64,000 nt of DNA from Gloeocapsa sp. PCC 7428. Lineage in GTDB: Bacteria > Cyanobacteriota > Cyanobacteriia > Cyanobacteriales > Chroococcidiopsidaceae. Where the stretch lies: contig NC_019745.1 of NCBI RefSeq assembly GCF_000317555.1, positions 186,001-250,000 on the forward strand, given 5' to 3'. The notes below the pieces were generated by a model, which searched no databases, was not told the origin of the DNA, and worked only from the letters and a program-made list of their open reading frames with translations. Numbering within the stretch: position 1 is the stretch's first letter; every line of letters begins with the position of its first letter. Positions 10,503-19,017 of this stretch are shown in pieces. Position numbers and translations under genes: made by a program.

Positions 10503-10548
10503 AAAAAAGTCCGCCGTGAAGAGAAAAAAGTCCGTTTTGAAGAGAAAA
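10503..10548 (+). promoter_or_regulatory. Tandem direct repeat, likely AraC-type operator upstream of the TonB receptor
   Basis: Two copies of AAAAAAGTCCG-NNN-TGAAGAGA lie head to tail with an exact 21-bp period (10503-10523 and 10524-10544), two helical turns apart, about 105 bp upstream of the receptor start. AraC/PchR proteins bind such same-face direct repeats. That this is the site of the adjacent regulator is an inference. Confidence 0.7.
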
Positions 10549-10653
10549 CAACTGCCCAAACCGCGTATTCTCTAAATCATCTTTCTGAGAAGTCTTAGCA
10601 ATTGTTGATTCTTGGCAAGCACTTGCAGCTAAGCCGAGGTTTGATGTGGGGAT

Positions 10654-13140
10654 ATGATACGACAACAGCAGTTGATTTTAGCAACAGTAGTCACCGCATT
10701 TGTAACACAACCTGGATGGGCGGAAGAATCGCCGATTTTGCGGCGCAGTGAAATAGCGCAAAGCGCGGCTACACTAGAGGAATGGCAAAAGGCGATTGCA
10801 CAAGCTGTAGTCCAAATTACTGGAGTGCAACTCAATCCTACAGATGCAGGATTTGAAGTTATTTTAGAAACCAACAATCAACTTACAGCACCTGTAACGC
10901 GCGTTGTTGACAATGCATTTATTGCAGATATTCCAAATGCGGTATTGACACTGCCAAACGGAGAGTTTCAATCGATAGATCCTACTGAAGGAATTGCATC
11001 GGTTAGCGTCACTAACTTACCTGGTGAAAATGTGCGAGTCACCATTACTGGAGTTGATGCACCGCCAACCGCACAGGTGAACGCCGTAGCCCAAGGACTA
11101 TTATTAAGTATTGCACCGCAAGCGGCTTCTGAAGATGAGACGATTGAAATTGTCGTTACAGGAGAACAAGACGGGTATCTTATACCAGAGACAGCAACCG
11201 GAACACGAACCAATACCCTAACTCGTGATATTCCCTTTTCAATTCAAATTGTTCCACAGCAAGTTTTGCGCGAGCAACAGGTACAGCGACTCAACGATGC
11301 ATTAAGAAACGTAGCGGGCGTGCAAGCGGAACAATCTCCTCGATCTGTATTTGAAGTTCCCCGAATTCGAGGTTTTGGCGGCTTTGATAGCTTCAATATT
11401 GTTACAAATGGTCTACAAGACGGCAATGCAGGTGCGCAAGTTGGAGTAGGAAACATTGAGCGTGTGGAAGTCCTTAAAGGACCTGCTGCGGTTTTATTTA
11501 GTCAAGGTGGACCTGGTGGAACGGTTAATATCGTTACTAAGCAACCCTTAAGTACGCCTTTTTATAACGTCGAAGCCAGCGTAGGCAGTTTTGATACGTA
11601 CAGTGGTTTAATTGACTTATCAGGTCCATTAGATGCAGCAAATAACGTTCTCTATCGTTTCAACACTTACGGATATCGAACTGATACATTCGTTGATTTC
11701 TTTGAGATCGAACGCTACGGATTTGCACCAACAATTTCGCTACGCCTCGACGATAATACTGATTTGACTTTAGAAGCTGAGTATAACTATTTCGAGCAAC
11801 CGAACGATCGCGGCTTACCAGCAAGGGGAACTGTTTTACCTAACCCCAATGGCGAACTTCCAATTAGCCGCTTTCTGGGAGAACCATCAATTGATTATGT
11901 CAGTCCTCGTACCACACGATTAGGATACAGTTTAGAGCATCGCTTAAATGAAAATTGGCAAATTCGTAATAATTTTCGCGTTTCATTGTTGAGACAGCCA
12001 CAAAATTCAGTTAACCCCAGTTTTCTGCAAGAAGACGATCGCACCTTAGAGCGTAGTTTAATCATTGCCGATCAACAAGATGTAAACACTTATGTCCTAA
12101 ACGCCGATATGACTGGTAATTTCAATACCGGAAGCATCGACCATCAGCTGTTAATTGGCTTTGATTTGTACACATCAAATACTACAAGTCGTTTTATAGA
12201 ACGCAGCCTCAGCCCCATTGACATTTTTAACCCTGTCTACAGCCCTAGCAATGTGGGAGAAGTTATTGCTGAGTACCCACTTTCAGGATTAAACACCGAT
12301 CAATACGGCATTTACGTTCAAGATCAAATCACATTGTTTGATAATTTGAAATTGCTATTAGGTGGACGTTTTGATTGGGTTGAGCAAAGAACAAAAGAAG
12401 AAGGCGAACTTACTGGTTCGCAAAGCGACGATGCTTTTAGCCCCCGCGTCGGTATCGTCTATCAACCAATTCAACCGATTTCACTTTATGCCAGTTACAG
12501 CCGCTCATTCAAGCAAGTTACGGGTTCAGGGTTAGATAATAGGCTGTTTGAACCGGAACGCGGAACTCAATATGAAGTTGGAACAAAAGTAGAGTTGAGC
12601 GATCGCATTGCGGCAACACTAGCATATTTCAACATTACTCGTGCTAATATTCTGACCGCAGATCCAGTTGATCCAGATTTCTCTATCCAAGTAGGCGAAC
12701 AGCAAAGCCAAGGAATCGAGTTTGACATCACTGGCGAAATCGTACCAGGATGGAATATCATTGCAGGTTATGCCTACACCAACGCAGAAATTACTGAAGA
12801 TAACACCTATGAAGTTGGTAATCAAATTAATAATGTACCGAATCACGCTTTTAATATTTGGACAACTTATGAAATTCAGCAAGGTTCACTACAAGGATTA
12901 GGCTTTGGTTTAGGATTATTTTACGTTAGCGAACGTGAAGGAGACTTAGACAACTCATTTAGTTTACCGAGTTATTTTCGTACCGATGCAGCGCTATTCT
13001 ATAACCGAGGACAATTCCGCGTCGCGCTCAATGTCAGAAATTTGTTTGATATTCGCTATTTTGAGACAGCTGAAGGCGATTTGCGTGTCTTCCCTGGAGA
13101 ACCATTAACTTTACTGGGTTCAGTTTCTTGGCAATTTTAA
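10654..13140 (+). CDS. TonB-dependent siderophore receptor with N-terminal AMIN domain
   Basis: An 828-residue outer-membrane receptor for ferric siderophores. It has a signal peptide (residues 1-23), then an AMIN domain (about 50-155), a TonB-box-like segment (ETIEIVVTGEQ, ~165-177), a plug domain containing VLKGPAAVLFSQGGPGGTVN, and a 22-strand-type barrel ending in Phe (SVSWQF), the normal assembly signal. AMIN-plug-barrel architecture is characteristic of cyanobacterial siderophore receptors; the AMIN part probably contacts peptidoglycan. The gene is probably activated by the upstream AraC protein. It is paralogous to the receptor at 29009-31552. Confidence 0.95.
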   Translation: MIRQQQLILATVVTAFVTQPGWAEESPILRRSEIAQSAATLEEWQKAIAQAVVQITGVQLNPTDAGFEVILETNNQLTAPVTRVVDNAFIADIPNAVLTLPNGEFQSIDPTEGIASVSVTNLPGENVRVTITGVDAPPTAQVNAVAQGLLLSIAPQAASEDETIEIVVTGEQDGYLIPETATGTRTNTLTRDIPFSIQIVPQQVLREQQVQRLNDALRNVAGVQAEQSPRSVFEVPRIRGFGGFDSFNIVTNGLQDGNAGAQVGVGNIERVEVLKGPAAVLFSQGGPGGTVNIVTKQPLSTPFYNVEASVGSFDTYSGLIDLSGPLDAANNVLYRFNTYGYRTDTFVDFFEIERYGFAPTISLRLDDNTDLTLEAEYNYFEQPNDRGLPARGTVLPNPNGELPISRFLGEPSIDYVSPRTTRLGYSLEHRLNENWQIRNNFRVSLLRQPQNSVNPSFLQEDDRTLERSLIIADQQDVNTYVLNADMTGNFNTGSIDHQLLIGFDLYTSNTTSRFIERSLSPIDIFNPVYSPSNVGEVIAEYPLSGLNTDQYGIYVQDQITLFDNLKLLLGGRFDWVEQRTKEEGELTGSQSDDAFSPRVGIVYQPIQPISLYASYSRSFKQVTGSGLDNRLFEPERGTQYEVGTKVELSDRIAATLAYFNITRANILTADPVDPDFSIQVGEQQSQGIEFDITGEIVPGWNIIAGYAYTNAEITEDNTYEVGNQINNVPNHAFNIWTTYEIQQGSLQGLGFGLGLFYVSEREGDLDNSFSLPSYFRTDAALFYNRGQFRVALNVRNLFDIRYFETAEGDLRVFPGEPLTLLGSVSWQF

Positions 13141-13198
13141 TAATGTTGAATATGTTGCTAAGACCTCATAAAAAGTAGTTAATAATTAATAAAATTCT

Positions 13199-13541
13199 CT
13201 ATTCTAAATCTTGAATAGCTTGATTAACTTCTTCAATCAGTTTGGGTAGTTCTTCTTTAACTACCTGTCAAATAATACTCATGTCAACGTCAAAATAAGC
13301 ATGAATAACTCGATTTCTCATATCAATAATCTCGCGCCAAGGAATTTGATAATACGTGTTTTGACGAGGAAGAGACTTTATTGGCAGCTTCTCCTATAAT
13401 TTCGATCAATCGCACTAGTGCTAAAGACAAAATTTGGTTACTATCTAAATCTTCGCGATCGCGATCTTTAACAAAATTAATTGCTGTAACTGCTGCATCT
13501 CGAATATGTTTAAGACGAGTTAGATCGTCAATCCTGCTCAT
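13199..13541 (-). pseudogene. Broken HepT-type (HEPN) toxin
   Basis: The reading begins MSRIDDLTRLKHIRDA and follows the HepT/DUF86 family to about residue 56 (EAANKVSS). A one-base frame change near 13362-13370 then moves the conserved catalytic segment (IPWREIIDMRNRVIHAYF, with the R-x4-H HEPN motif) into another frame. That frame is further cut by a TGA where the family has Trp, after DVDMSII; beyond it QVVKEELPKLIEEVNQAIQ continues to a normal stop at 13199. Two independent lesions make an inactive toxin. It overlaps the intact antitoxin gene by 14 bp, the normal mntA-hepT order. Confidence 0.85.
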
Positions 13542-13830
13542 AAACGATCATTGCCTCTTGTAAAACGCGATCGCGAAAATAACAACTTAAATCTGCTGGT
13601 GTTCTTAAATCTACCACTCGCCCTAACAAATGACTTAACTCATCTTCCATCCTCACAATTGCTAACCCAGGTATTTTTCCTACTTCAAACTCTACTAACA
13701 CATCTATGTCACTATCTTTAGTAAAATCATCACACAGAACCGAACCAAATAAAGCTAGTTTACGAATACAGTGCTGCTGACACAACTGATATATTTCAGC
13801 CTTTGGTAGATCAATTGGTAATGTTTTCAT
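13528..13830 (-). CDS. MntA-type nucleotidyltransferase antitoxin
   Basis: A 100-residue minimal nucleotidyltransferase. The motif GS (29-30) plus DSDIDVLVEF (D41, D43) is the metal-binding signature of the family. MntA proteins neutralise the HEPN toxin HepT by adenylating it. The gene is intact and full length, while its partner hepT downstream is broken. It lies between the TonB receptor and the binding-protein gene of iron module 1, in the opposite orientation, which suggests a later insertion. Confidence 0.9.
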   Translation of the reverse strand: MKTLPIDLPKAEIYQLCQQHCIRKLALFGSVLCDDFTKDSDIDVLVEFEVGKIPGLAIVRMEDELSHLLGRVVDLRTPADLSCYFRDRVLQEAMIVYEQD

Positions 13831-14119
13831 AATTCCGACCTCTTAGCTTTTTTTCGTTTTTTTCTATTAACGCAATGTCACTCCTACACTAATATAGACT
13901 TTTTAATATTAATAATAACCGTTTCGTCTAGTTATTAATCACTATTTTAGTCTCTATGTTTTTATAATTTACATCAATTTTATAAACTTCAATAAATAAA
14001 TATTAGCAAAGCTACATGAATAAGTATTTATTAGTTTAAAAAGCTATTACGTCTTCTCAAAAACTAGTTAACCATATTAGAGCTATCAGGTATTTCATTG
14101 ATCATTACAATAAATTGCT
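13831..14119. other. AT-rich spacer upstream of the binding-protein gene
   Basis: A very AT-rich stretch without open frames or clear hairpins. It must contain the promoter of the downstream lipoprotein gene. I see no convincing Fur box or copy of the 21-bp AraC repeat. Confidence 0.4.
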
Positions 14120-15088
14120 ATGGCATTAAAACTATCCTTATTTGTTCAGAGCTATCAACGCTTTTTGTTCATTCTCTTTTTTATTTTAATCGCTGCGTGT
14201 TTCCCTCAGAATCACACTGATACTCCCAATTTACACTCGGCAACTTCAGAATGTCGAGTGATTAAACATTGGATGGGCGAAGCTTGTGTTCCTGCTAATC
14301 CACAAAGAATTATTGTACTTGATACCAATCCCCTAGATGCTGTTTTAGCACTCGGAGTTAAACCTATCGGTTCTCCAGGATTTGAGTACCTTTCACTTCC
14401 AGAATCACAAATAAAGGGAATTGAAAACATCGGTGGCGATTTGCACCCTAATCTTGAAAAAATTGCCCTTTTAAAACCTGATTTGATTCTGGGCAATCGA
14501 TGGGACGAAAAAATTTATGACAAGCTTTCGCAAATTGCACCAACTGTGATTGCTCCATCTGAAGATCCAGCATGGAAAGAAGATTTGAGACTCTATGCTC
14601 AAGCTTTGAATAAAACTCAACAAGCTGAGCAACTTATCAAAGCTTATCAACAGCGCGTACAAGAGTTTCAACGTCGTATGGGAAATCGCCTCACACAAAC
14701 TGAAGTATCAATTACCACATCTTATAACTACAACGCAGGTCAGCCAGCAGCTATCTATCTCAAAAATTCTTTTATGGGTGCAGTGATTGCCGAAACAGGC
14801 TTACAACGACCGGCTGCACAACGCCACAATGGTTTTTCACAGATGATTTCGCTGGAAATGCTCAACTTACTTGATGCTGATGTGATGTTTGTAGTTAACC
14901 CTGATCCTGAATCATCAACTTTGTCACAGTTACAACAGCATCCGTTGTGGTCGAAGCTAGATGTTGTCCAACGCGGCGAAGTCTACATAGTAAGTTATGA
15001 CATTTGGGTTGCTCAGCGCAACATTGGAGGTGCGAATCGAATTTTGGACGATCTTTTTAAGTATTTAGTTAAGGAAAACATTCAATGA
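14120..15088 (+). CDS. Iron-siderophore ABC transporter substrate-binding lipoprotein, module 1
   Basis: A 322-residue FecB/FhuD-type periplasmic binding protein. The N-terminus is a lipoprotein signal with lipobox IAAC (C27). The mature protein opens with CRVIKHWMGEACVPANPQRI, the conserved start of this family, then LDTNPLDAVLALGVKP. It should deliver ferric siderophore to an ABC permease, but no permease or ATPase gene is in the window. It once probably followed the TonB receptor directly; a toxin-antitoxin pair now separates them. Paralogues: 28000-28992 and the remnant at 27768-27962. Confidence 0.92.
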   Translation: MALKLSLFVQSYQRFLFILFFILIAACFPQNHTDTPNLHSATSECRVIKHWMGEACVPANPQRIIVLDTNPLDAVLALGVKPIGSPGFEYLSLPESQIKGIENIGGDLHPNLEKIALLKPDLILGNRWDEKIYDKLSQIAPTVIAPSEDPAWKEDLRLYAQALNKTQQAEQLIKAYQQRVQEFQRRMGNRLTQTEVSITTSYNYNAGQPAAIYLKNSFMGAVIAETGLQRPAAQRHNGFSQMISLEMLNLLDADVMFVVNPDPESSTLSQLQQHPLWSKLDVVQRGEVYIVSYDIWVAQRNIGGANRILDDLFKYLVKENIQ

Positions 15089-15176
15089 CACAGACATTGC
15101 AATTTAGCTTACTAGAAAAACGATAGCCTATGCTCAGTATGTATTAGATAGAGTTGGTAGCGATTGTAGTTGACAG

Positions 15177-15461
15177 CTAATACACCTCATCATGACTCCC
15201 TACGTCAATCAACAGAATTTCTTCTTCCCCTGATTCTGAATTCTCAACAAAATTAAACACAATGCGACAATCGTACTCTACTGAACAAGCCCAAGCTCCA
15301 GACAATTTGCCTTTGAGCTTATGAGTCTGCAACAATGGGTCAAATGGATCAGATGCCAAAAGCAGTAGACGCTCTTCGATTCGCGCTTATAATTCTGGTT
15401 GTCGTCGTATCAATCGCTTGAATGCCCGCCTAAATGACGACGATAAAACCAGCGTTTTCAT
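15177..15461 (-). pseudogene. Broken RelE/ParE-family toxin
   Basis: Translation from the ATG at 15461 reads MKTLVLSSSFRRAFKRL and continues IRRQPEL, then an in-frame TAA (probably from CAA), then ARIEERLLLLASDPFDPLL and the family ending with HKLKGKLSGAWACSVEYDCR. The part after the stop would be a 60-residue fragment beginning at TTG. The ATG overlaps the stop of the antitoxin gene (ATGA), the normal coupling. A single nonsense change seems to have silenced an otherwise complete mRNA-interferase-like toxin of 94 residues. Confidence 0.85.
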
Positions 15462-15673
15462 TGGCGCAACTCATCCAAAATCTGATCTACAGTTCTACGA
15501 AACACATTGCCTGTTCGATATTCTTCTTGAGCTTGAGCAATGTTAGCAGCAATTTCATCTCGCCGTCGCTCTACCAGCCGATGACGAATTATTTCAACGA
15601 GTACCTCTTGCTCATCCATTGATAGTAATTCAACACTCTCTAAAACCTGCTTGAACCTGGAAGCTTCTACCAT
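15458..15673 (-). CDS. Type II antitoxin partnered with a RelE-like toxin
   Basis: A 71-residue mostly helical protein (MVEASRFKQVLESVELLSMD...) of the kind found upstream of RelE/ParE-type toxins in cyanobacteria. It is intact and overlaps the toxin start by four bases (ATGA). Because the toxin has a premature stop, the antitoxin now appears to be an orphan. I assign it from position and general look rather than from a defined DNA-binding motif. Confidence 0.75.
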   Translation of the reverse strand: MVEASRFKQVLESVELLSMDEQEVLVEIIRHRLVERRRDEIAANIAQAQEEYRTGNVFRRTVDQILDELRQ

Positions 15674-15783
15674 ATCTACTTCTTTAGCCTTTTTCTCTAA
15701 CTTACTGCAATAAATATAACCACTCTTATCTAGTCATCCTAATTTGATCTTAAAAGAGGAAACACAACATTGCGAGGCAAACT

Positions 15784-16071
15784 ATGTTAGAACCTGAGTT
15801 TTTGGAACAGTTATTTGCATCTTTTAACCTCGATCCTTACACAGCCCAAACTTTGCGCTTTACGCCACCGGACAATCGCATCAAGGTCATTCTTGCTGCG
15901 GAGTATCTGCAAAGCGATCGCTTAATGGCAATAATTGAAACCGCTGCTAGTGAATATCAAGTAGACGATTTGCGTGTAGCCGCCGCTGTTTCAAACAAAA
16001 TCTATCACTGGGTTATTTTACCTGGAGTCTTAGCTTTGATGACTTTAGCGGGTATTGGATTTGGCAACTGA
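15784..16071 (+). pseudogene. Truncated FhuF/IucA-IucC C-terminal-like protein, deletion remnant
   Basis: The first ~90 residues (MLEPEFLEQLFASFNL...) end in a segment resembling the ferric-iron-reductase/FhuF-like family of siderophore loci (VSNKIYHWVILPGVLALMTLAGIG). At about position 16056 the similarity stops and, in another frame, an MFS transporter begins mid-protein (WQLTNEATP). A deletion has removed the rest of this gene and the start of the transporter. The FhuF-like assignment is from memory of cyanobacterial siderophore clusters and is moderately uncertain. Confidence 0.6.
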
Positions 16072-17266
16072 CAAATGAAGCAACCCCCATTTCTTTACTT
16101 GCTTTTTTCACCGAAGTTCCAATTTTAGTAGTTTCAATCTTTGCAGGTATCTTAGTTGACCGCTTCAATCGCCAATGGTTAATGATTTTAGGAGATGCGA
16201 TCGCAGGACTTTCATCAATTGCAATTTTGATTTTATTATTAAGCAATAATCTCGCAATTTGGCATCTTTATCTCATCAGTGCTATTGCCGGACTCTTTGG
16301 CTACATTCAGAGGCTTGCTCTTTCTACCTCACAAGCATTGATCGTTCCTCAGCAATATTATGTACGAATTAGGGCGCTGGGTTCAATTCAAGGCTTTGGT
16401 TCGGGTGTGTTTGCACCTGCTTTGGCAGGTTTCCTGTATCCGTTTGTCGGGCTTGCTGGGATTTTAATTCTGGATGTCATAACATTCATCATTGCCGTTG
16501 CTACACTCATGGTTGTGCATATTCCTCAACCTGCGTATCAAGATGAGATGCAACAAGCGACACAAGTGCGATCGTGGCAACAATTAACGTTTGGGTTTCG
16601 ATATCTCTTACAACACCCTAGCCTAGCTGTTCTACAATTATTCACACTAAGTTTTATCTTTTTTGATAACGCGACACTACTTGAGCCTGTTGTTTTGGCG
16701 CGTACTAATAATAACACCGCGATTTTGGGTAGTGTTTCTTCCGCATTAGGGTTAGGCGGGCTTGTGGGTGCGATTGCATTAGGGATTTGGGGAGGACCCC
16801 TGCGGCGAATTCGCGGTGTATTGTGGGGTAGAGGAATTATTTTTAGTTTTGAAATGTTGTTAGGTTTAGCTGCTGCACGACAATTTGGATAACGGCATTT
16901 TTCTGTACTGGACTACTTAAACCTACAGCTAATAGTTGTGAAGATGCAATTTGGCTTTCAAAAGTCCCACAAAAAATACAAGGACGAGTGTTTGCTGCAA
17001 GTTCATTTTTACTATGAATTGTATCACCACTTGGGCTATTAATTTCAGGTTCACTTGCAGATTATTTATTTGAACCTGCAATGCTTACTGGAGGAACACT
17101 CGCACCGTTTTTAGGGAACATATTTGGTACTAAACAAGGTAGTGGTATGGCGCTACAATTCGCGCTTTTCTCGTTCGTTGTGGTGCTAATCTGCATAGCT
17201 AGTTATGCAGTTTCAGTATTGAGGAATATAGAAGATATTTTGCCAAATCATGACACGGTGGTTTAA
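16056..17266 (+). pseudogene. Degraded MFS exporter of a siderophore locus
   Basis: The reading starts inside the first transmembrane region (IWQLTNEATPISLLAFFTEV), lacks its own start, and continues in one frame to 16892 with the MFS loop GILVDRFNRQWLMILGD. There a one-base frame change occurs near 16887 (ITAFFCTGLLKPTANSCEDA follows in the new frame). A TGA at 17015-17017 stands where Trp is expected (FLL*IVSPLGLL), and the last stretch runs to 17266. With start loss, frameshift and nonsense it cannot be functional. Relatives beside siderophore genes are thought to export the siderophore. Confidence 0.85.
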
Positions 17267-17461
17267 TAATATTGATAATGGCTCATAGGTAGTTGTTAAT
17301 TGGAACCAGCACGATTAAATCCTAAATTATTTATACAAGTTTCTCACTATCTCTTTCCTGCGTTTCCTAACCTAGCCCTACGCAAGCCGAAGAAGCGTTT
17401 ATATTTTGAAAAGTGCGATAAAATCCAAAAAAGAATATGCTGCGCTTCCCTACAATCAGCC

Positions 17462-18244
17462 ATGAGCGAATCTAATTCTGATACCACACAGCTATATACT
17501 TTAAATCCGCTAATACGCTTTTCGGATAAAGCCGTAGATTATGCAAAATATCGCCCCAGTTACCCATCTGAAGCTATCGACACTATTCTAGAAGAATTAG
17601 ATCCATCACAAGTGCTAGTAGCAGATATCGGTGCGGGAACGGGTATTTCCTCACGGTTATTAGCCCAACGGGAAGTGCAAGTAATTGCAATTGAACCAAA
17701 TGCTGCAATGCGACAAATGGCAGAGTCTCACCGGCTAGTAGAATTTCGTGAAGGAACTGCTGAGAATACTAATTTACTAAATCATTCAGTTGATTTAGTT
17801 ACTTGCTTTCAAGCGTTTCATTGGTTCAATCCTGAGCCTAGTTTGCAAGAATTTCACCGCATTTTAAAACCATCAGGACGATTAGCGCTTGCATGGAATA
17901 GTTATCAATGCCAAGACGCATTTACATCAGAATATAGCCGTTTGATACACGAAGCTTCTAACAATCACCCAGCAGAGAAACGTCTTAAATCGGTAGAACC
18001 TATGTTTAAAAATCCGTATTTTATTAATATTCAAGAGTACGAATTTGCCTACAAGCAAGAATTAGATTTGTCTGGGTTGATTGGTCGGGCTTTCAGTACT
18101 TCTTATCTACCTAATGAAGAGTTTGTAAAACAGCAACTTATTGAGGATTTAGAACAATTATATTATCATAATTGCAATCAACAAGGAATAGTTTCTCTAA
18201 GTTATTGTACTAGTGTATATCTAGCAGAACCTAAAGCACACTAA
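17462..18244 (+). CDS. Class I SAM-dependent methyltransferase
   Basis: About 260 residues from the ATG at 17462 (MSESNSDTT); upstream in-frame codons look non-coding. Motif I is VADIGAGTG (residues 53-61), followed by the acidic AIEPNAAM loop and a FQAFHWF motif IV-like segment, as in Methyltransf_11-type proteins. The substrate cannot be told from the sequence. It follows the broken exporter but shows no sign of belonging to the iron module. Confidence 0.85.
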   Translation: MSESNSDTTQLYTLNPLIRFSDKAVDYAKYRPSYPSEAIDTILEELDPSQVLVADIGAGTGISSRLLAQREVQVIAIEPNAAMRQMAESHRLVEFREGTAENTNLLNHSVDLVTCFQAFHWFNPEPSLQEFHRILKPSGRLALAWNSYQCQDAFTSEYSRLIHEASNNHPAEKRLKSVEPMFKNPYFINIQEYEFAYKQELDLSGLIGRAFSTSYLPNEEFVKQQLIEDLEQLYYHNCNQQGIVSLSYCTSVYLAEPKAH

Positions 18245-18286
18245 CTTAGTATTCTGAGTTGACAAAATTAATACGCAATTTTTATT

Positions 18287-18916
18287 TTAACTCGCTATAT
18301 ATTTATTGTAGAGTGATTTTTGGTCAGTTTCTATTATCTCCTTTAGTATTTTTAGAAGCTCATTTTGTTCTTGTTGAATGGCTTCTAGTCTAGTAAAAAT
18401 TTCTGCAAGCTGTTGATGTTTATCTTTAATACCTGTATTCGCTTCCTGCTGCAAAGATAAAGGTTTAGATGGTTGTTTAAGTAACACTCTTCCTAAATTA
18501 TGTAACGTGCTAATCATGGAGATGAACACCACTTGGATTAGCTTTAAAGGAGCTTGTAATAATGATGTTGCGATTTTATCAATAAGACGACCGATTGCTT
18601 TAATTAAACTCCAAGCGATCGCAATACCAAATAAGCTAAGGCTTAAGCTAATAATTGGATGTTCGGTTGCCCAGATCAGAATTTGTACTAAGTGTAAAAT
18701 TGCTGGATGATCTTGTAACCAATTGCTTGTAGAAGATGCGATCGCACTTTGAATGTCAACTGCTTTAATCGCTTTTCCTGTAGTTTCGGTTAATGTATCT
18801 TTTGCTTGCTGCGTAGTTGTTTGAAAACGATCAGTTGCTTTGGATAAAACATCTTTTACTTGGTCAATACTATGATATAATTTTCCTTGTAATTCATTGT
18901 CTATTTGTATTGTCAT
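18287..18916 (-). CDS. Conserved-looking membrane protein of unknown function
   Basis: A 209-residue protein. Residues 1-55 are polar and helical, with heptad-like spacing reminiscent of stress-type proteins (TTTQQAKDTLTETTGKA). A hydrophobic block spans about 70-140, with two or three membrane segments, and residues 155-205 are predicted coiled coil (QQLAEIFTRLEAIQQEQNEL). I recognise no family. It is transcribed alone, convergent with the methyltransferase gene. Confidence 0.65.
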   Translation of the reverse strand: MTIQIDNELQGKLYHSIDQVKDVLSKATDRFQTTTQQAKDTLTETTGKAIKAVDIQSAIASSTSNWLQDHPAILHLVQILIWATEHPIISLSLSLFGIAIAWSLIKAIGRLIDKIATSLLQAPLKLIQVVFISMISTLHNLGRVLLKQPSKPLSLQQEANTGIKDKHQQLAEIFTRLEAIQQEQNELLKILKEIIETDQKSLYNKYIAS

Positions 18917-19017
18917 AGTAAAAGCACCTCAGAAATAGAATAGTAGATTTTAAGAATCGGTAATCGGTGATACGTAAATAAAACAATTACCAATCTCTAA
19001 TTTAGATTTTTACCTAT

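Noticed and set aside
10503-10548. Direct repeats considered as start of a CRISPR array
   Set aside because: Only two copies, directly adjacent without a spacer, with varying centre. An operator is the better reading.
14212-14698. Antisense frames under the binding-protein gene
   Set aside because: Shadow of the lipoprotein coding sequence.
17300-17461. 54-codon upstream extension of the methyltransferase frame
   Set aside because: Composition is non-protein-like and lacks family similarity; the ATG at 17462 gives the natural N-terminus.
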